Notes: generated by a model from the sequence alone, not told the origin. A DNA stretch of 36,284 nucleotides from Micavibrio aeruginosavorus (GCA_003241475.1 QFQB01000008.1:1-36284); one strand, 5' to 3'. Shown: positions 1 through 8,463, counted from the first letter of the stretch. Numbers and translations are program-made.

Positions 1-1195
1 GAAATACGAAGGTTGGTACGCCGTACGCGACGAAGCCTATTACGGCGAAGATGAACTCAAAGACGGCCCCAACGGCAGGAAAATCGCGCCTTCCGGCGCG
101 GAATGCGAATGGGTGGAAGAAGAAAGCTATAACTTCCGTCTGTCCGCGTGGGAAAAGCCGTTGCTGGAGTTGTATGAAACCCAACCGGATTTCATCATGC
201 CCGAAACCCGCCGCAATGAAATCCTGAGCTTCGTCAAAGGCGGCCTTCGCGATCTTTCCGTCTCCCGTACGCGCCTGAAATGGGGCGTTCCCGTTCCCGA
301 TGCGCCGGGCCATGTCATGTATGTCTGGATCGATGCGCTGATGAACTACATGTCCGCGCTTGGATTTCCTGATGAAAACGCCGCGCTCTACAAAAAATTC
401 TGGCCCGCCGATGTGCACATGGTTGGAAAAGATATTATGCGCTTCCATGCTGTTTATTGGCCCGCCTTCTTGATGGCCGCCAAACTGCCTGTGCCCAAAC
501 AAATCTTCGCCCATGGCTGGTGGACGGTCGAAGGACAGAAAATGTCCAAATCTTTGGGCAACGCCATTTCGCCCTATGACCTGATAGAGCAATACGGTCT
601 GGATCAATCGCGCTATTTCCTCTTGCGCGAAGTGCCGTTCGGTAGCGACGGTGATTTTTCAAAAGACCAAGCGATCAGCCGCATCAACGCGGATCTGGCC
701 AACGGGCTTGGCAACCTTGCGCAGCGCACGCTCTCGCAAATTGCCAAAAACTGCGATGGAAAAGTCCCTGCACCGGGGAATTTCACGGCCGAAGACAAGG
801 CTCTTTTGAAAGAAGCGCATGAAGATCTGGTTCCGCAGCTTCGCAAGGAATTTGATCGTTTTGCCTTTAACCGCGGCATCGAAAGCATCATGCGCCTTGT
901 TTACAACGCCAACGCCTACATTGACGTGCAAGCGCCTTGGGCGTTGAAAAAAACAGACACACAACGCATGGAAACTGTGCTTTACGTTCTAGCTGAAACC
1001 ATCCGTTGCCTTGCCCTAAGCCTGCAATCGGTCGTGCCGCAATCAACGGCAAAAATGCTAGATCAGGTTGCATCGCCGGTGGACAAACGCCTTTACGCGC
1101 ATATATCAAACGAACACGCGCTGAAACCCGGAACGCCGTTGCCTGCGCCCGAAGGCGTTTTCCCGCGCATTCAGCCGGAGCCGAAAGCGGCATAA
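1..1195 (+). CDS. metG: methionyl-tRNA synthetase, C-terminal part (5' truncated by window edge)
   Basis: Charges tRNA-Met with methionine in the cytoplasm. The frame is already open at base 2 and reads KYEGWYAVRDEAYY, typical of the class I MetRS catalytic core, so the start lies outside the window. The KMSKS signature (539-553) closes the ATP site, and the following NAISPYDLIEQYG is typical of the family. The rest is the helical anticodon-binding domain. It ends soon after that domain, without the dimerising tRNA-binding extension of E. coli MetG. TatD starts 10 bases after the stop, so the two are probably cotranscribed. The GTG at 113 is an internal codon, not a start. Confidence 0.97.
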   Translation, partial: KYEGWYAVRDEAYYGEDELKDGPNGRKIAPSGAECEWVEEESYNFRLSAWEKPLLELYETQPDFIMPETRRNEILSFVKGGLRDLSVSRTRLKWGVPVPDAPGHVMYVWIDALMNYMSALGFPDENAALYKKFWPADVHMVGKDIMRFHAVYWPAFLMAAKLPVPKQIFAHGWWTVEGQKMSKSLGNAISPYDLIEQYGLDQSRYFLLREVPFGSDGDFSKDQAISRINADLANGLGNLAQRTLSQIAKNCDGKVPAPGNFTAEDKALLKEAHEDLVPQLRKEFDRFAFNRGIESIMRLVYNANAYIDVQAPWALKKTDTQRMETVLYVLAETIRCLALSLQSVVPQSTAKMLDQVASPVDKRLYAHISNEHALKPGTPLPAPEGVFPRIQPEPKAA

Positions 1196-1205
1196 GGATT
1201 TTCCC

Positions 1206-2018
1206 ATGTGGATAGACTCGCACTGCCACCTGAACCACGAACGGAACGCGCAAGGCGATACCGCCGGTGCGATCGTTTCGCGTGCCAAATCTGCTGGCGT
1301 TGATGGAATGCTTTCCATCTGTTGCCAGATAGCTACGGAATTCGATGATCTATTGGCTCTGGTAAAACCTCTGGACAATGTCTGGTGCTCCATCGGAACA
1401 CATCCGCACGATGCAGGGCTGGAATCCGAAAAAGCGATCACCCTCGAAAAACTGATCGCGCTGGCAAATTCAAACGATAAAATCATCGGCATCGGCGAAA
1501 GCGGTCTAGATTATTATTACGATCATTCTCCGCGCATCGATCAGGAAGAATCTTTTCGCAAGCACATACGCGCCTGCATCGCGACGAACCTGCCTTTGAT
1601 CGTCCACGCCCGCGATGCCGACGAAGACATCATGCGCGTCATTCGTTCGGAAAACGCTGGCGGAAAAAAAGTGCGCGGCGTCCTGCATTGCTTTTCTTCC
1701 GGACCGCAATTGGCGGAACAAGCGATGGAAGAGGGTTTCTTTGTCTCTTTTTCCGGCATCGTCACCTTCAAAAAATCAAAAGAACTTCAGGATATCGCCA
1801 AAACAGTGCCGTTGGACCGCATCCTCGTTGAAACAGACGCGCCGTTCTTGGCGCCGGAACCTTTTCGCGGAAAAACAAACGAGCCTGCTTTTGTAGGACA
1901 CACCGGACGCTATCTTGCAAATCTTCTCGGCATCGACGAGCAAACGGTCGCATCGCGATCAAAAGAAAATTTTTTCACGCTGTTTAACAAGGCAAAGAAA
2001 ACATGGACGGCGAACTGA
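1206..2018 (+). CDS. tatD: TatD family metal-dependent hydrolase
   Basis: Predicted TIM-barrel metal-dependent DNase/hydrolase of the TatD/YcfH family, 270 aa, a usual length. The N-terminal DSHCHL supplies metal ligands H6 and H8. GIGESGLDYY contains metal-bridging E98, and ETDAPFL contains D211. An AAGGA-like ribosome site (aaggattttccc) precedes the ATG. The gene sits between metG and an MBL-fold hydrolase, an order common in Alphaproteobacteria, and its last 16 bases overlap the next gene, which suggests translational coupling. The family is certain; the physiological substrate (DNA repair or RNA quality control in other bacteria) is not shown by the sequence. Confidence 0.93.
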   Translation: MWIDSHCHLNHERNAQGDTAGAIVSRAKSAGVDGMLSICCQIATEFDDLLALVKPLDNVWCSIGTHPHDAGLESEKAITLEKLIALANSNDKIIGIGESGLDYYYDHSPRIDQEESFRKHIRACIATNLPLIVHARDADEDIMRVIRSENAGGKKVRGVLHCFSSGPQLAEQAMEEGFFVSFSGIVTFKKSKELQDIAKTVPLDRILVETDAPFLAPEPFRGKTNEPAFVGHTGRYLANLLGIDEQTVASRSKENFFTLFNKAKKTWTAN

Positions 2019-2788
2019 TTATATTGGGATGCGGCGGCTCTGCGGGCGTACCGACCATCGGCAACTGGTGGGGCGCTTGCGATCCTGCCGAACCGAAAAA
2101 TATACGTACACGCCCTTCAGTGGCCCTCAAAACAGCGAACACGCTAGTTGTCGTAGATACCAGTCCAGATTTCCGCGACCAGATGAACCGCGAAGAACTG
2201 GAATGCCCGCAAGCTATCATTATCACCCATGCGCATTCCGATCACATCAACGGACTTGACGAATTGCGTACGCTACAACGGCTTAACAACATGCGCACCT
2301 TCGACATCTATGCATTGCCGGAAACGCAAGCCACGCTGGACAAGCGTCTTGAGTATATGTTCAAAAACAGCGAAGACGGATTTTATCCTACCGTCTGTAC
2401 GCCCGTTGCTGTGACACCCCACAAAGAATTTTCAATCGGCGATCTTTCTTTTTTGCCATTCGCGCAAGCACACGGAAGCCTTACGTCGCTTGGCCTTCGC
2501 ATGGGTAGCATTGCATACTCAACCGATGTTAAATCACTCGGGCAGGGTGCCTTTGACGCGCTGAAAGGTATCGACATATGGGTGGTAGATGGTGCAGGGC
2601 ACAATAGCCCGCAAAATCCCGTGCATGCGAGCATAAGCGAGATCATTGAAATGAACGCGGTTATCAAGGCAAAGCAGGTATTTTTGACCCATTTGCCGCC
2701 GACAATGGACTACGCCACACTAAAGCGGGAATTACCGCAGAATTATCTTCCGGCCTATGACGGTATGGTGTTAAAATTTAAGATATAA
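2003..2788 (+). CDS. MBL-fold metallo-hydrolase, PhnP-like
   Basis: Metallo-beta-lactamase fold phosphodiesterase of 261 aa. The zinc-binding motif THAHSDH is at residues 75-81, the N-terminus LGCGGSAGVPTIG is the typical first strand and loop, and YSTDV supplies a later metal-ligand Asp. The residues after the motif (INGLDELR) resemble PhnP-like cyclic phosphodiesterases. No phosphonate genes are nearby, however, and the gene belongs to the metG-tatD operon, so it is probably the general housekeeping member of the family. The start overlaps the end of tatD. The exact substrate is unknown. Confidence 0.85.
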   Translation: MDGELIILGCGGSAGVPTIGNWWGACDPAEPKNIRTRPSVALKTANTLVVVDTSPDFRDQMNREELECPQAIIITHAHSDHINGLDELRTLQRLNNMRTFDIYALPETQATLDKRLEYMFKNSEDGFYPTVCTPVAVTPHKEFSIGDLSFLPFAQAHGSLTSLGLRMGSIAYSTDVKSLGQGAFDALKGIDIWVVDGAGHNSPQNPVHASISEIIEMNAVIKAKQVFLTHLPPTMDYATLKRELPQNYLPAYDGMVLKFKI

Positions 2789-2808
2789 CAACCATATATC
2801 AAATAATT

Positions 2809-3510
2809 ATGGAAAATAAAATATCGAGGAAACAAGCGGAATCCGGGAACATGCTTTTCCTGATTCTTATTGCCGTCGCGCTGTTTGCGGCCTTGTCCTA
2901 CGTGGTAACTTATACAACGCGGTCAGGTTCTGGTGATGCCTCCAGTGAAAAAACGAAACTGATTGCCAGCGAAATTTTCAATCATGCCATCTCCGTACAA
3001 TCCGCCATTACGCGCATCTATCTTGGCGGTTGCAGCCTCGAAACCCTGAATTTCAAAAGCGTCGTTGACGGCACTTTACACGAAAATCCGGATGCGCCTG
3101 TTAACGGCCACTGCGATGTGTTTTCAAACACAGGCGGCGGCGCAGTCGCGAATGAACCGGATAAAAACTGGACGAACCAGGCTACCTATTACTACGCAGG
3201 CTCAGCAGCGCTCACCAATGTCGGAACGACCTGCACAGAAGCGTCCTGTGCAGACCTAGTCATGATCCTCCGCGGAATAACACCAGAACTCTGCACAGAA
3301 CTGAACAAAAGAAACGGCATACTTACACCCATCGCAAGCCTGCCGACGGACACGCAAGAGGGTTGCCCATACAAAGGAACGTTTGATTGCAACGGCAACA
3401 ATAACGTTGAAGTTATTTTCGCCGATCCGGAGCTAAGGGGGCATAGCTCCATCTGCTATAACGATACTGTTCATGGTTATACTTATACGCACGCGTTGTT
3501 GGAGCGTTAG
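2809..3510 (+). CDS. pilin-like single-pass exported protein, Cys-rich
   Basis: Function not established. The 233-aa product has a short basic N-terminus (about 14 residues), then a strongly hydrophobic helix (about residues 15-37, MLFLILIAVALFAALSY), then a polar ectodomain with eight cysteines, which suggests disulfides outside the cytoplasm. The GN-MLFLILIAVALFAALSY block is an N-terminal type I recall from Micavibrio-like Alphaproteobacteria. It resembles a type IV pseudopilin N-terminus but lacks the usual Glu at position 5, so processing by a prepilin peptidase is uncertain. The gene lies 20 bases after the MBL gene with no clear ribosome site. No other pilus genes are in view. Confidence 0.75.
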   Translation: MENKISRKQAESGNMLFLILIAVALFAALSYVVTYTTRSGSGDASSEKTKLIASEIFNHAISVQSAITRIYLGGCSLETLNFKSVVDGTLHENPDAPVNGHCDVFSNTGGGAVANEPDKNWTNQATYYYAGSAALTNVGTTCTEASCADLVMILRGITPELCTELNKRNGILTPIASLPTDTQEGCPYKGTFDCNGNNNVEVIFADPELRGHSSICYNDTVHGYTYTHALLER

Positions 3511-3572
3511 TTGCGCACGTGAGTGCCATACGCAAACCCGCACGGATCTTAGGCTCAAGGTCATATTTTAAA

Positions 3573-3618
3573 ATCTGATATATTATTTGTCATAATATAC
3601 ATTATCACATTATCAGAT
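3573..3618. promoter_or_regulatory. nested AT-rich inverted repeats upstream of the small secreted protein gene
   Basis: The 182-base gap holds a perfect 8-base inverted repeat, ATCTGATA (3573-3580) and TATCAGAT (3611-3618). Nested inside is TATTAT (3581-3586) / ATAATA (3592-3597). The stretch is far richer in A and T than the genes on either side. There is no T-run after the right arm, so it is not a typical terminator. An operator or promoter element for the gene starting at 3693 is the simplest reading, but this is inference. Confidence 0.4.
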
Positions 3619-3692
3619 GGCGCGCTTAGCTGCTCAAAAACCCATCCCCGTGCTAAACTCGCTCACAGACTCAAACACCAACGGATACACGC

Positions 3693-4064
3693 ATGATACG
3701 AACATTCCTTTGCCTGCTTCTTGTAACGCTCGCGTTGCCACTCACAACCTATGCGCAAACCAAAACCCATCAACGCCTGACATTTGAACACAATAAGGCC
3801 GCCGAGAATCTTTCGAACAATCCAGACGGCTACACGCAAACCAATACGCGCAAAACGCGCCACGAGCGCAACAAGGAACGCAACGAACGCCGCAAGAACC
3901 GCCAACGCAGTGAAAAAGTTAATACAGAAGAATCCCGCACAGCCTCTGAAGATGTCTCGCAAAATCAGCGCAGCAATCGTCAGCGCGAGTCCGCCTCGCA
4001 GCGGCGCGCCCGCGAAGCCGCGTATAACAAAGCAAACAGCTTGCTCGGAAACGCCAATGACTGA
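3693..4064 (+). CDS. small, very basic secreted protein
   Basis: Unrecognised family. The 123-aa product starts with a clear Sec signal peptide (residues 1-21, cleavage likely after TTYA before QTKT). The mature part has almost no hydrophobic residues and is packed with Arg, Lys, Asn, Gln and Glu, including the run RHERNKERNERRKNRQR, so it is probably disordered or helical, and periplasmic. GGAT seven bases before the ATG could act as a weak ribosome site. Its last 8 bases overlap the start of mazG, so the two are likely translated from one message. A role in binding polyanions (nucleic acid, LPS) would suit the charge but is speculation. Confidence 0.72.
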   Translation: MIRTFLCLLLVTLALPLTTYAQTKTHQRLTFEHNKAAENLSNNPDGYTQTNTRKTRHERNKERNERRKNRQRSEKVNTEESRTASEDVSQNQRSNRQRESASQRRAREAAYNKANSLLGNAND

Positions 4065-4905
4065 ATCCACAAAAGTTAACGCGCCAAAGGTTAATATCGG
4101 CAAACATAAAATACCGGATCAAAAACTGGCGATTGATCGCCTGATAGCGCTCATGCAATCTTTGCGCGATCCGGATGGCGGTTGCCCTTGGGATCTTGAG
4201 CAGGATTTCAAATCCATCGCGCCCTACACAATCGAGGAGTCTTACGAAGTTGCTGATGCCGCCGCGCGCGGCGATGTTAACGATTTGAAGGAAGAACTCG
4301 GCGATCTTTTGCTTCAGGTTGTATTTCACGCGCAAATGGCAACGGAGAAAAATCTTTTCACGTTCGAAGATGTCGCCGCTGGCGTCGTCGATAAAATGGT
4401 CGTACGCCATCCGCATGTTTTCGGCGACGCTACCGCAAACACATCCGAAGCCGTCCTTGCGCAGTGGGATGAAATCAAGAAGCGCGAAAAGGCTACCAAA
4501 GCCGCAAAACAGCAAAGCATTCTCGATGACGTGCCCGTGAACTTCCCTGCCCTGATGCGCGCCCAAAAGCTTCAAAAGAAAGCGGCCTCCGTTGGCTTTG
4601 AATGGCCCCTTCTCGATCAGGTCCTCGACAAATTGCAGGAAGAAATTACAGAATTAAAAGAAGAGCTTAAGCAGAAAAATCCCGAAAAAATAACCGAAGA
4701 ATTCGGCGATCTCCTCTTTGTTGTGGTCAATGCGGGGCGCAAAATGGGCGTAGATTGCGAAGCCGCCCTATCCGCCTGCAACATGAAATTTTACAATCGT
4801 TTCAATGGAATAGAGAGAAATATTAAGGCCTCGAATAAGGATTTTAAAGACTACACTTTGGCGGAACTTGAGCAAATCTGGGCCGCACAGAAGAACAAGC
4901 TTTGA
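4057..4905 (+). CDS. mazG: nucleoside triphosphate pyrophosphohydrolase MazG
   Basis: Hydrolyses (d)NTPs to NMP and pyrophosphate, cleaning the nucleotide pool. The 282-aa product has the two tandem MazG domains of the E. coli-type enzyme. The first carries GGCPWDLEQ and EESYEVADA...EELGDLLLQVVFHA, with metal-binding EExxE and ExxD acids. The second carries EEITELKEEL...EEFGDLLFVVVNA. The ATG at 4057 is preferred because the protein then starts just before the conserved KLAIDRLIALM; the same frame runs back to 3784, but that extension is low-complexity and lies under the secreted-protein gene. It overlaps that gene by 8 bases. Confidence 0.93.
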   Translation: MTESTKVNAPKVNIGKHKIPDQKLAIDRLIALMQSLRDPDGGCPWDLEQDFKSIAPYTIEESYEVADAAARGDVNDLKEELGDLLLQVVFHAQMATEKNLFTFEDVAAGVVDKMVVRHPHVFGDATANTSEAVLAQWDEIKKREKATKAAKQQSILDDVPVNFPALMRAQKLQKKAASVGFEWPLLDQVLDKLQEEITELKEELKQKNPEKITEEFGDLLFVVVNAGRKMGVDCEAALSACNMKFYNRFNGIERNIKASNKDFKDYTLAELEQIWAAQKNKL

Positions 4906-4915
4906 TGCTTTTATA

Positions 4916-4944
4916 TTGACATAACATAATATTTAGTTTTACAT
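4916..4944 (+). promoter_or_regulatory. possible sigma-70-type promoter
   Basis: TTGACA (4916-4921), a 17-base spacer and TTACAT (4939-4944). The -35 box is perfect and the -10 box is weak. The predicted start of transcription falls within a few bases of the ATG at 4955, where no Shine-Dalgarno sequence is visible, so a leaderless message is possible. The core ATTGACATAA recurs upstream of the lipoprotein gene at 34638. Confidence 0.4.
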
Positions 4945-4954
4945 AGCGCCCATC

Positions 4955-5542
4955 ATGATGGGCTTGGCAAACACTTTTTTCAAAACGACGATCGGCATAG
5001 GTCTTGGCGGCTGTGCGCTCAATTTCATCGCCGTCGCCACTCATAAGCCCCCCAAAAAAGAACTCGCGGTGGAATGCCGCATCGAAAACGATGACCGAAA
5101 GGCTTTCGCCTTTTACAGCCATGCCCCGTATCCTCAGGATGCGGTCCCCTATTTCGGCCGTCAGGTCGATTCCAAAGCGCCCGAAAGTGCGGTGGAGGCC
5201 TGCATCAGCACTATCGGCGAAAGAAATCAAAGCATCGGCCTCCATGATGTAAAGGTGCGCTATTGGGTTTTGTTCGACGGTCGGGACAATTTCGACAAAA
5301 TTCCCCTCGGCGGCATCTACGTTCACCGCAATGAAAAAAACGAAACGGAAGAAGGCGGCCGCAAGCTCGGCAACAAGCTTTTGCAGGATCAGGCTATCCG
5401 CTCTTTGCGCAACGATTACGCGCGCGCGAAAAATCAAGCCAAAGCAATTAGCGACAGCGAATGGAGCCTTGAGCGCGCCTCAGCAAACCTTATGACACGC
5501 GGTTTTAATTGGGCGAAGGGAGCGATGAATGTTTCTTTCTAA
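4955..5542 (+). CDS. exported or membrane-anchored protein of unknown function
   Basis: Not a family I recognise. The product has 195 aa with an N-terminal hydrophobic segment (about residues 5-28, containing GIGLGGCALNFIAVA), which is either an uncleaved anchor or a signal sequence. The polar remainder has cysteines in VECRI and EACIS. There is no Shine-Dalgarno sequence before ATG 4955 or ATG 4958. The last 14 bases overlap the next gene. Parts of the two products resemble each other (a Cys, then an acidic-basic patch, then FYxxxxP, then a second Cys about 35-40 residues later), so they may be old paralogs. Confidence 0.65.
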   Translation: MMGLANTFFKTTIGIGLGGCALNFIAVATHKPPKKELAVECRIENDDRKAFAFYSHAPYPQDAVPYFGRQVDSKAPESAVEACISTIGERNQSIGLHDVKVRYWVLFDGRDNFDKIPLGGIYVHRNEKNETEEGGRKLGNKLLQDQAIRSLRNDYARAKNQAKAISDSEWSLERASANLMTRGFNWAKGAMNVSF

Positions 5543-6329
5543 ATCCAAGGATATAATTGCCGTCTCGGAAATAAAACAACCCGGCGACGTTTTGGAATTA
5601 AACGTCCTGCATGTGGATCACAACGGCCACATCTTTCAGGGCCGCCCCATGCCGCAAATACAACAATCTGCGATAGAACAGGAAAAACAAAAATCCAGTC
5701 TGCTGCGCTTGCCGCTGTCTTTGGCGTTTAAAGCAATGACATTGAAAAATCTCGCCCTTGCCGGCGCCCTTTCCTATGCAGGCGCTGCGCTGTACGAAGC
5801 CGGCGCGCCCGGTCAAGGAAACGCGCTGTACGCCGCATGCGGCTTTGTCGCCGAAGATGGAAAAGTGCATAAGCACTTCTACAATTCCGCTGCGCCTGAT
5901 GGCCGCACGGGCACAAAATACGATCATTACTATTCTTCCGCCGCCGAAGTTTTTACCGCCTGCAACAAGGATATGTGGCAAACAACAGGCATACCGCGCG
6001 TTATCACCGCCTCCGTTGAATTAACGTCTCCGACATTGCGCGGGCAAAATGGAAAGACAGGCGCGCCGCATTCCGCCGGAGGATTCCGCGTCGTTGACGG
6101 CAACATGGATTACGCCGGGCACATGATGGAAGATTATGCTTTGAATGTCGGCGATGTCGAAAAGCAATGGATTTCCCGCCCGCCGAATGTCTGGTCGGAT
6201 CCCAAAGCTGTTTTTGCGCAAATTGCCGTTTTTGCGATCGACCGCGCGGAATCAAAACTGACTGCCGCGAAAAAATCGCTTACCGCACAGCAAAGCCCGG
6301 CGGCGGGTTCGCCCTCAACGGCTCCTTGA
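5529..6329 (+). CDS. membrane-anchored protein of unknown function
   Basis: Unrecognised, 266 aa. A polar N-terminal part (about 55 residues) precedes a hydrophobic segment (about residues 60-85, Ala/Leu-rich with LKNLALAGALSYAGAALYEAG). The C-terminal domain has two cysteines (AACGF and TACNK). AGGGAG about six bases before the ATG is a good ribosome site and lies in the end of the preceding gene, so the pair is probably coupled. The last 50 bases run antisense to the end of the phosphatase gene on the other strand. The Pro/Ser/Ala-rich tail comes from that overlap and may be a late extension. Confidence 0.65.
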   Translation: MFLSKSKDIIAVSEIKQPGDVLELNVLHVDHNGHIFQGRPMPQIQQSAIEQEKQKSSLLRLPLSLAFKAMTLKNLALAGALSYAGAALYEAGAPGQGNALYAACGFVAEDGKVHKHFYNSAAPDGRTGTKYDHYYSSAAEVFTACNKDMWQTTGIPRVITASVELTSPTLRGQNGKTGAPHSAGGFRVVDGNMDYAGHMMEDYALNVGDVEKQWISRPPNVWSDPKAVFAQIAVFAIDRAESKLTAAKKSLTAQQSPAAGSPSTAP

Positions 6330-7140
6330 GAAAAGTCTCGTAAACGCGCTCCCACAATATTTCCGAGGGCGCATTGATCAGCCCGCCGGACAGGTCGCTT
6401 CCGCCATAAGGTTGCCCATCCCATTTGCGTACATAAAAGCCGGCCTCTTCAAGCAGCAGAACGCCTGCCATATGATCCCACGGCTCGATGCGCTTATAGA
6501 CGGAAAAAGCGCGTTCGCCTTCCATCAATTCTATATACTCCCACGCACAGCAACGGTGCGTGGATGCGTCCGCCATCTTCGTTACTTGCTGATCGACATA
6601 GGGACGAATGGTCGGCGGCATGAACATGCGCGATATGAAGGCTTTCATATTCTTGAAATCTTCATCATCTGAAGGCTTGGGCGGCGGCTGAAAGGACGCG
6701 CCGTCAATACGAATGCCAGCCCCTTTCTCGCCTGCAATCATGCGGTCTTTGGGGATTTGAAATATCCAGCTGGCGATGCGCTCTCCTTTGCGCACCAGCG
6801 CCACCATCGTCCCGAAAATCGGAACGCCGTGCGCAAAATTATGCGTGCCGTCCACCGGATCGACGATCCAGAAATAGTCATCGGATCTTTGAAGGTCTTG
6901 CCGGACCGCTTTTCCATTGGAAACGGCCTCTTCGCCGATCACCTGCGATCCGGGCAAAAAGTCTTTCAAAATGCGCGTCAGTTCGATTTCTGCTTCTTCA
7001 TCGGCTATTGTTACAAGGTCCGTCGGGCCGCTTTTGGTTTTGATATGTCCGTCGCCCAGTTGCAGATAGCGCGGCGCGATCTTGTCGGCGGCGACTTCTT
7101 TGATGATCTCGGAAACCTTGCTGATGTCTATGTTCGGCAT
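6280..7140 (-). CDS. inositol monophosphatase family protein
   Basis: Mg-dependent phosphatase of the inositol monophosphatase / FBPase / CysQ superfamily, 286 aa. It carries the GEE motif (VIGEEAV), the metal and phosphate site WIVDPVDGTHNF, and the C-terminal PWDHMAGVLLLEEAG, which are the family's three signatures. The substrate is open: histidinol-phosphate, inositol-phosphate and 3'-phosphoadenosine phosphate enzymes all share these motifs. Its start overlaps the end of hflX by 13 bases, so it is the distal gene of the hfq-hflX operon. It overlaps the convergent gene by 50 bases. Confidence 0.88.
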   Translation of the reverse strand: MPNIDISKVSEIIKEVAADKIAPRYLQLGDGHIKTKSGPTDLVTIADEEAEIELTRILKDFLPGSQVIGEEAVSNGKAVRQDLQRSDDYFWIVDPVDGTHNFAHGVPIFGTMVALVRKGERIASWIFQIPKDRMIAGEKGAGIRIDGASFQPPPKPSDDEDFKNMKAFISRMFMPPTIRPYVDQQVTKMADASTHRCCAWEYIELMEGERAFSVYKRIEPWDHMAGVLLLEEAGFYVRKWDGQPYGGSDLSGGLINAPSEILWERVYETFLKEPLRANPPPGFAVR

Positions 7141-8453
7141 GAATAGGGGAACCTCGCTTCAAAACGCCCCTGATTATCGGCGCTCAAACGCACCTTTACA
7201 AGCATATTTCCCCCCTCGCCCGCTTGCTCCATGACATCGCCTTCTTTATGAAGCCATGCCATCGCCCTTCCATCGCTCGAAGGAATATCGTAGACGCATA
7301 CAGCATCGGCCCGCGACAAATGCCGGGCAATCTGCCCCAAAAGCGCATCCAGCCCTTCACCCGTTATCGCAGAAACTAGAATCTCGCGCTCCTCGCTGAA
7401 TTTCGCATCGCGGCGTATATCGGCAAGATCTTCTTCGGACACCATATCGATCTTGTTCAAAACCTCGTAAATGCGCTCGTCATGATCGTAATCGATGCCC
7501 AATTCCGTCAGAACATTGATGACATCCTGCCGCTGCCACGGGTGATCATGGCTCGACACATCGCGTACATGAAGAATAATATCCGCGTACTGCACCTGCT
7601 CGAGCGTCGCACGGAACGCCTCGACCAAGGTTGTCGGCAAATCGGCGATAAATCCCACCGTGTCGGACAGAATTACCATTTTGCCGTTGGGAAGAGGCAA
7701 ACGGCGCAAGGTCGGATCGAGCGTTGCAAACACAAGATCTTCGGCAAACACGCTCGCGCCGGTCAATTTGTTGAACAATGTTGATTTACCCGCGTTCGTG
7801 TAGCCGACAAGCGCCACAACGGGAAACGGAACCTTCTCGCGGTTCTTGCGTCCCAATTCGCGCGTGCGGCGTACTTGCGTCAGGTCTTTTTTCAACTGGA
7901 CGATGCGGTCTGTAATGGCCCGCCTATCAAGCTCGATCTGCGTTTCCCCCGGACCGCCCATAAAGCCGCCGCCGCCGCGCTGGCGCTCAAGGTGGGTCCA
8001 TGACCGAACCAGCCGCGACTTCTGATACTCCAGCAACGCTAGGTCGACCTGAATGCGCCCCTCTTTCGTCGCCGCACGCTCGCCGAAAATTTCGAGGATC
8101 AGACCTGTCCGGTCGATCACTTTCACGTTCCAGACTTTTTCAAGGTTGCGCTGTTGCACAGGCGTCAGCTTGTAATTCACGACAACCACAACCGGCTGCT
8201 CTTCTTCCACCGCCTTGGCGATTTCTTCGGCCGCGCCCTTGCCGATCAATTGCGCGGGGCTGATGCGCGCGACCTTGGCAATACGCGTGCTACTGACTTG
8301 CAGATGAATGGCGTGGACCAGCCCTTCTGCCTCTTCCAGAAGATCTTCGATCTTGCGGTGATGGCGCGTTGTTCCTTTTTCCGTTTTCAACGGCAAAACG
8401 GGATGAATGATCAACGCCTTTTCAGGTTTTTTGGATAAGCCGGTTTCTAACAC
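7128..8453 (-). CDS. hflX: GTPase HflX
   Basis: Ribosome-associated GTPase that splits stalled ribosomes in bacteria where it has been studied. The 441-aa product has the N-terminal HflX domain, ending in the Gly-rich linker ERQRGGGGFMGGPGETQIE. The G domain follows: P-loop GYTNAGKS at residues 217-224, DPTLRR in switch I, DTVGF, and NKIDM for guanine recognition. The start is a GTG 10 bases after the hfq stop with a weak ribosome site; no ATG lies near the conserved KALIIHPVLP start. The hfq-hflX order is conserved in Proteobacteria. Confidence 0.95.
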   Translation of the reverse strand: MLETGLSKKPEKALIIHPVLPLKTEKGTTRHHRKIEDLLEEAEGLVHAIHLQVSSTRIAKVARISPAQLIGKGAAEEIAKAVEEEQPVVVVVNYKLTPVQQRNLEKVWNVKVIDRTGLILEIFGERAATKEGRIQVDLALLEYQKSRLVRSWTHLERQRGGGGFMGGPGETQIELDRRAITDRIVQLKKDLTQVRRTRELGRKNREKVPFPVVALVGYTNAGKSTLFNKLTGASVFAEDLVFATLDPTLRRLPLPNGKMVILSDTVGFIADLPTTLVEAFRATLEQVQYADIILHVRDVSSHDHPWQRQDVINVLTELGIDYDHDERIYEVLNKIDMVSEEDLADIRRDAKFSEEREILVSAITGEGLDALLGQIARHLSRADAVCVYDIPSSDGRAMAWLHKEGDVMEQAGEGGNMLVKVRLSADNQGRFEARFPYSCRT

Positions 8454-8463
8454 TTAGAATGAA

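Noticed and set aside
3784..4056. N-terminal extension of mazG
   Set aside because: Low-complexity Lys/Arg/Ala-rich sequence in the frame under the secreted protein gene; MazG homologs start near 4057.
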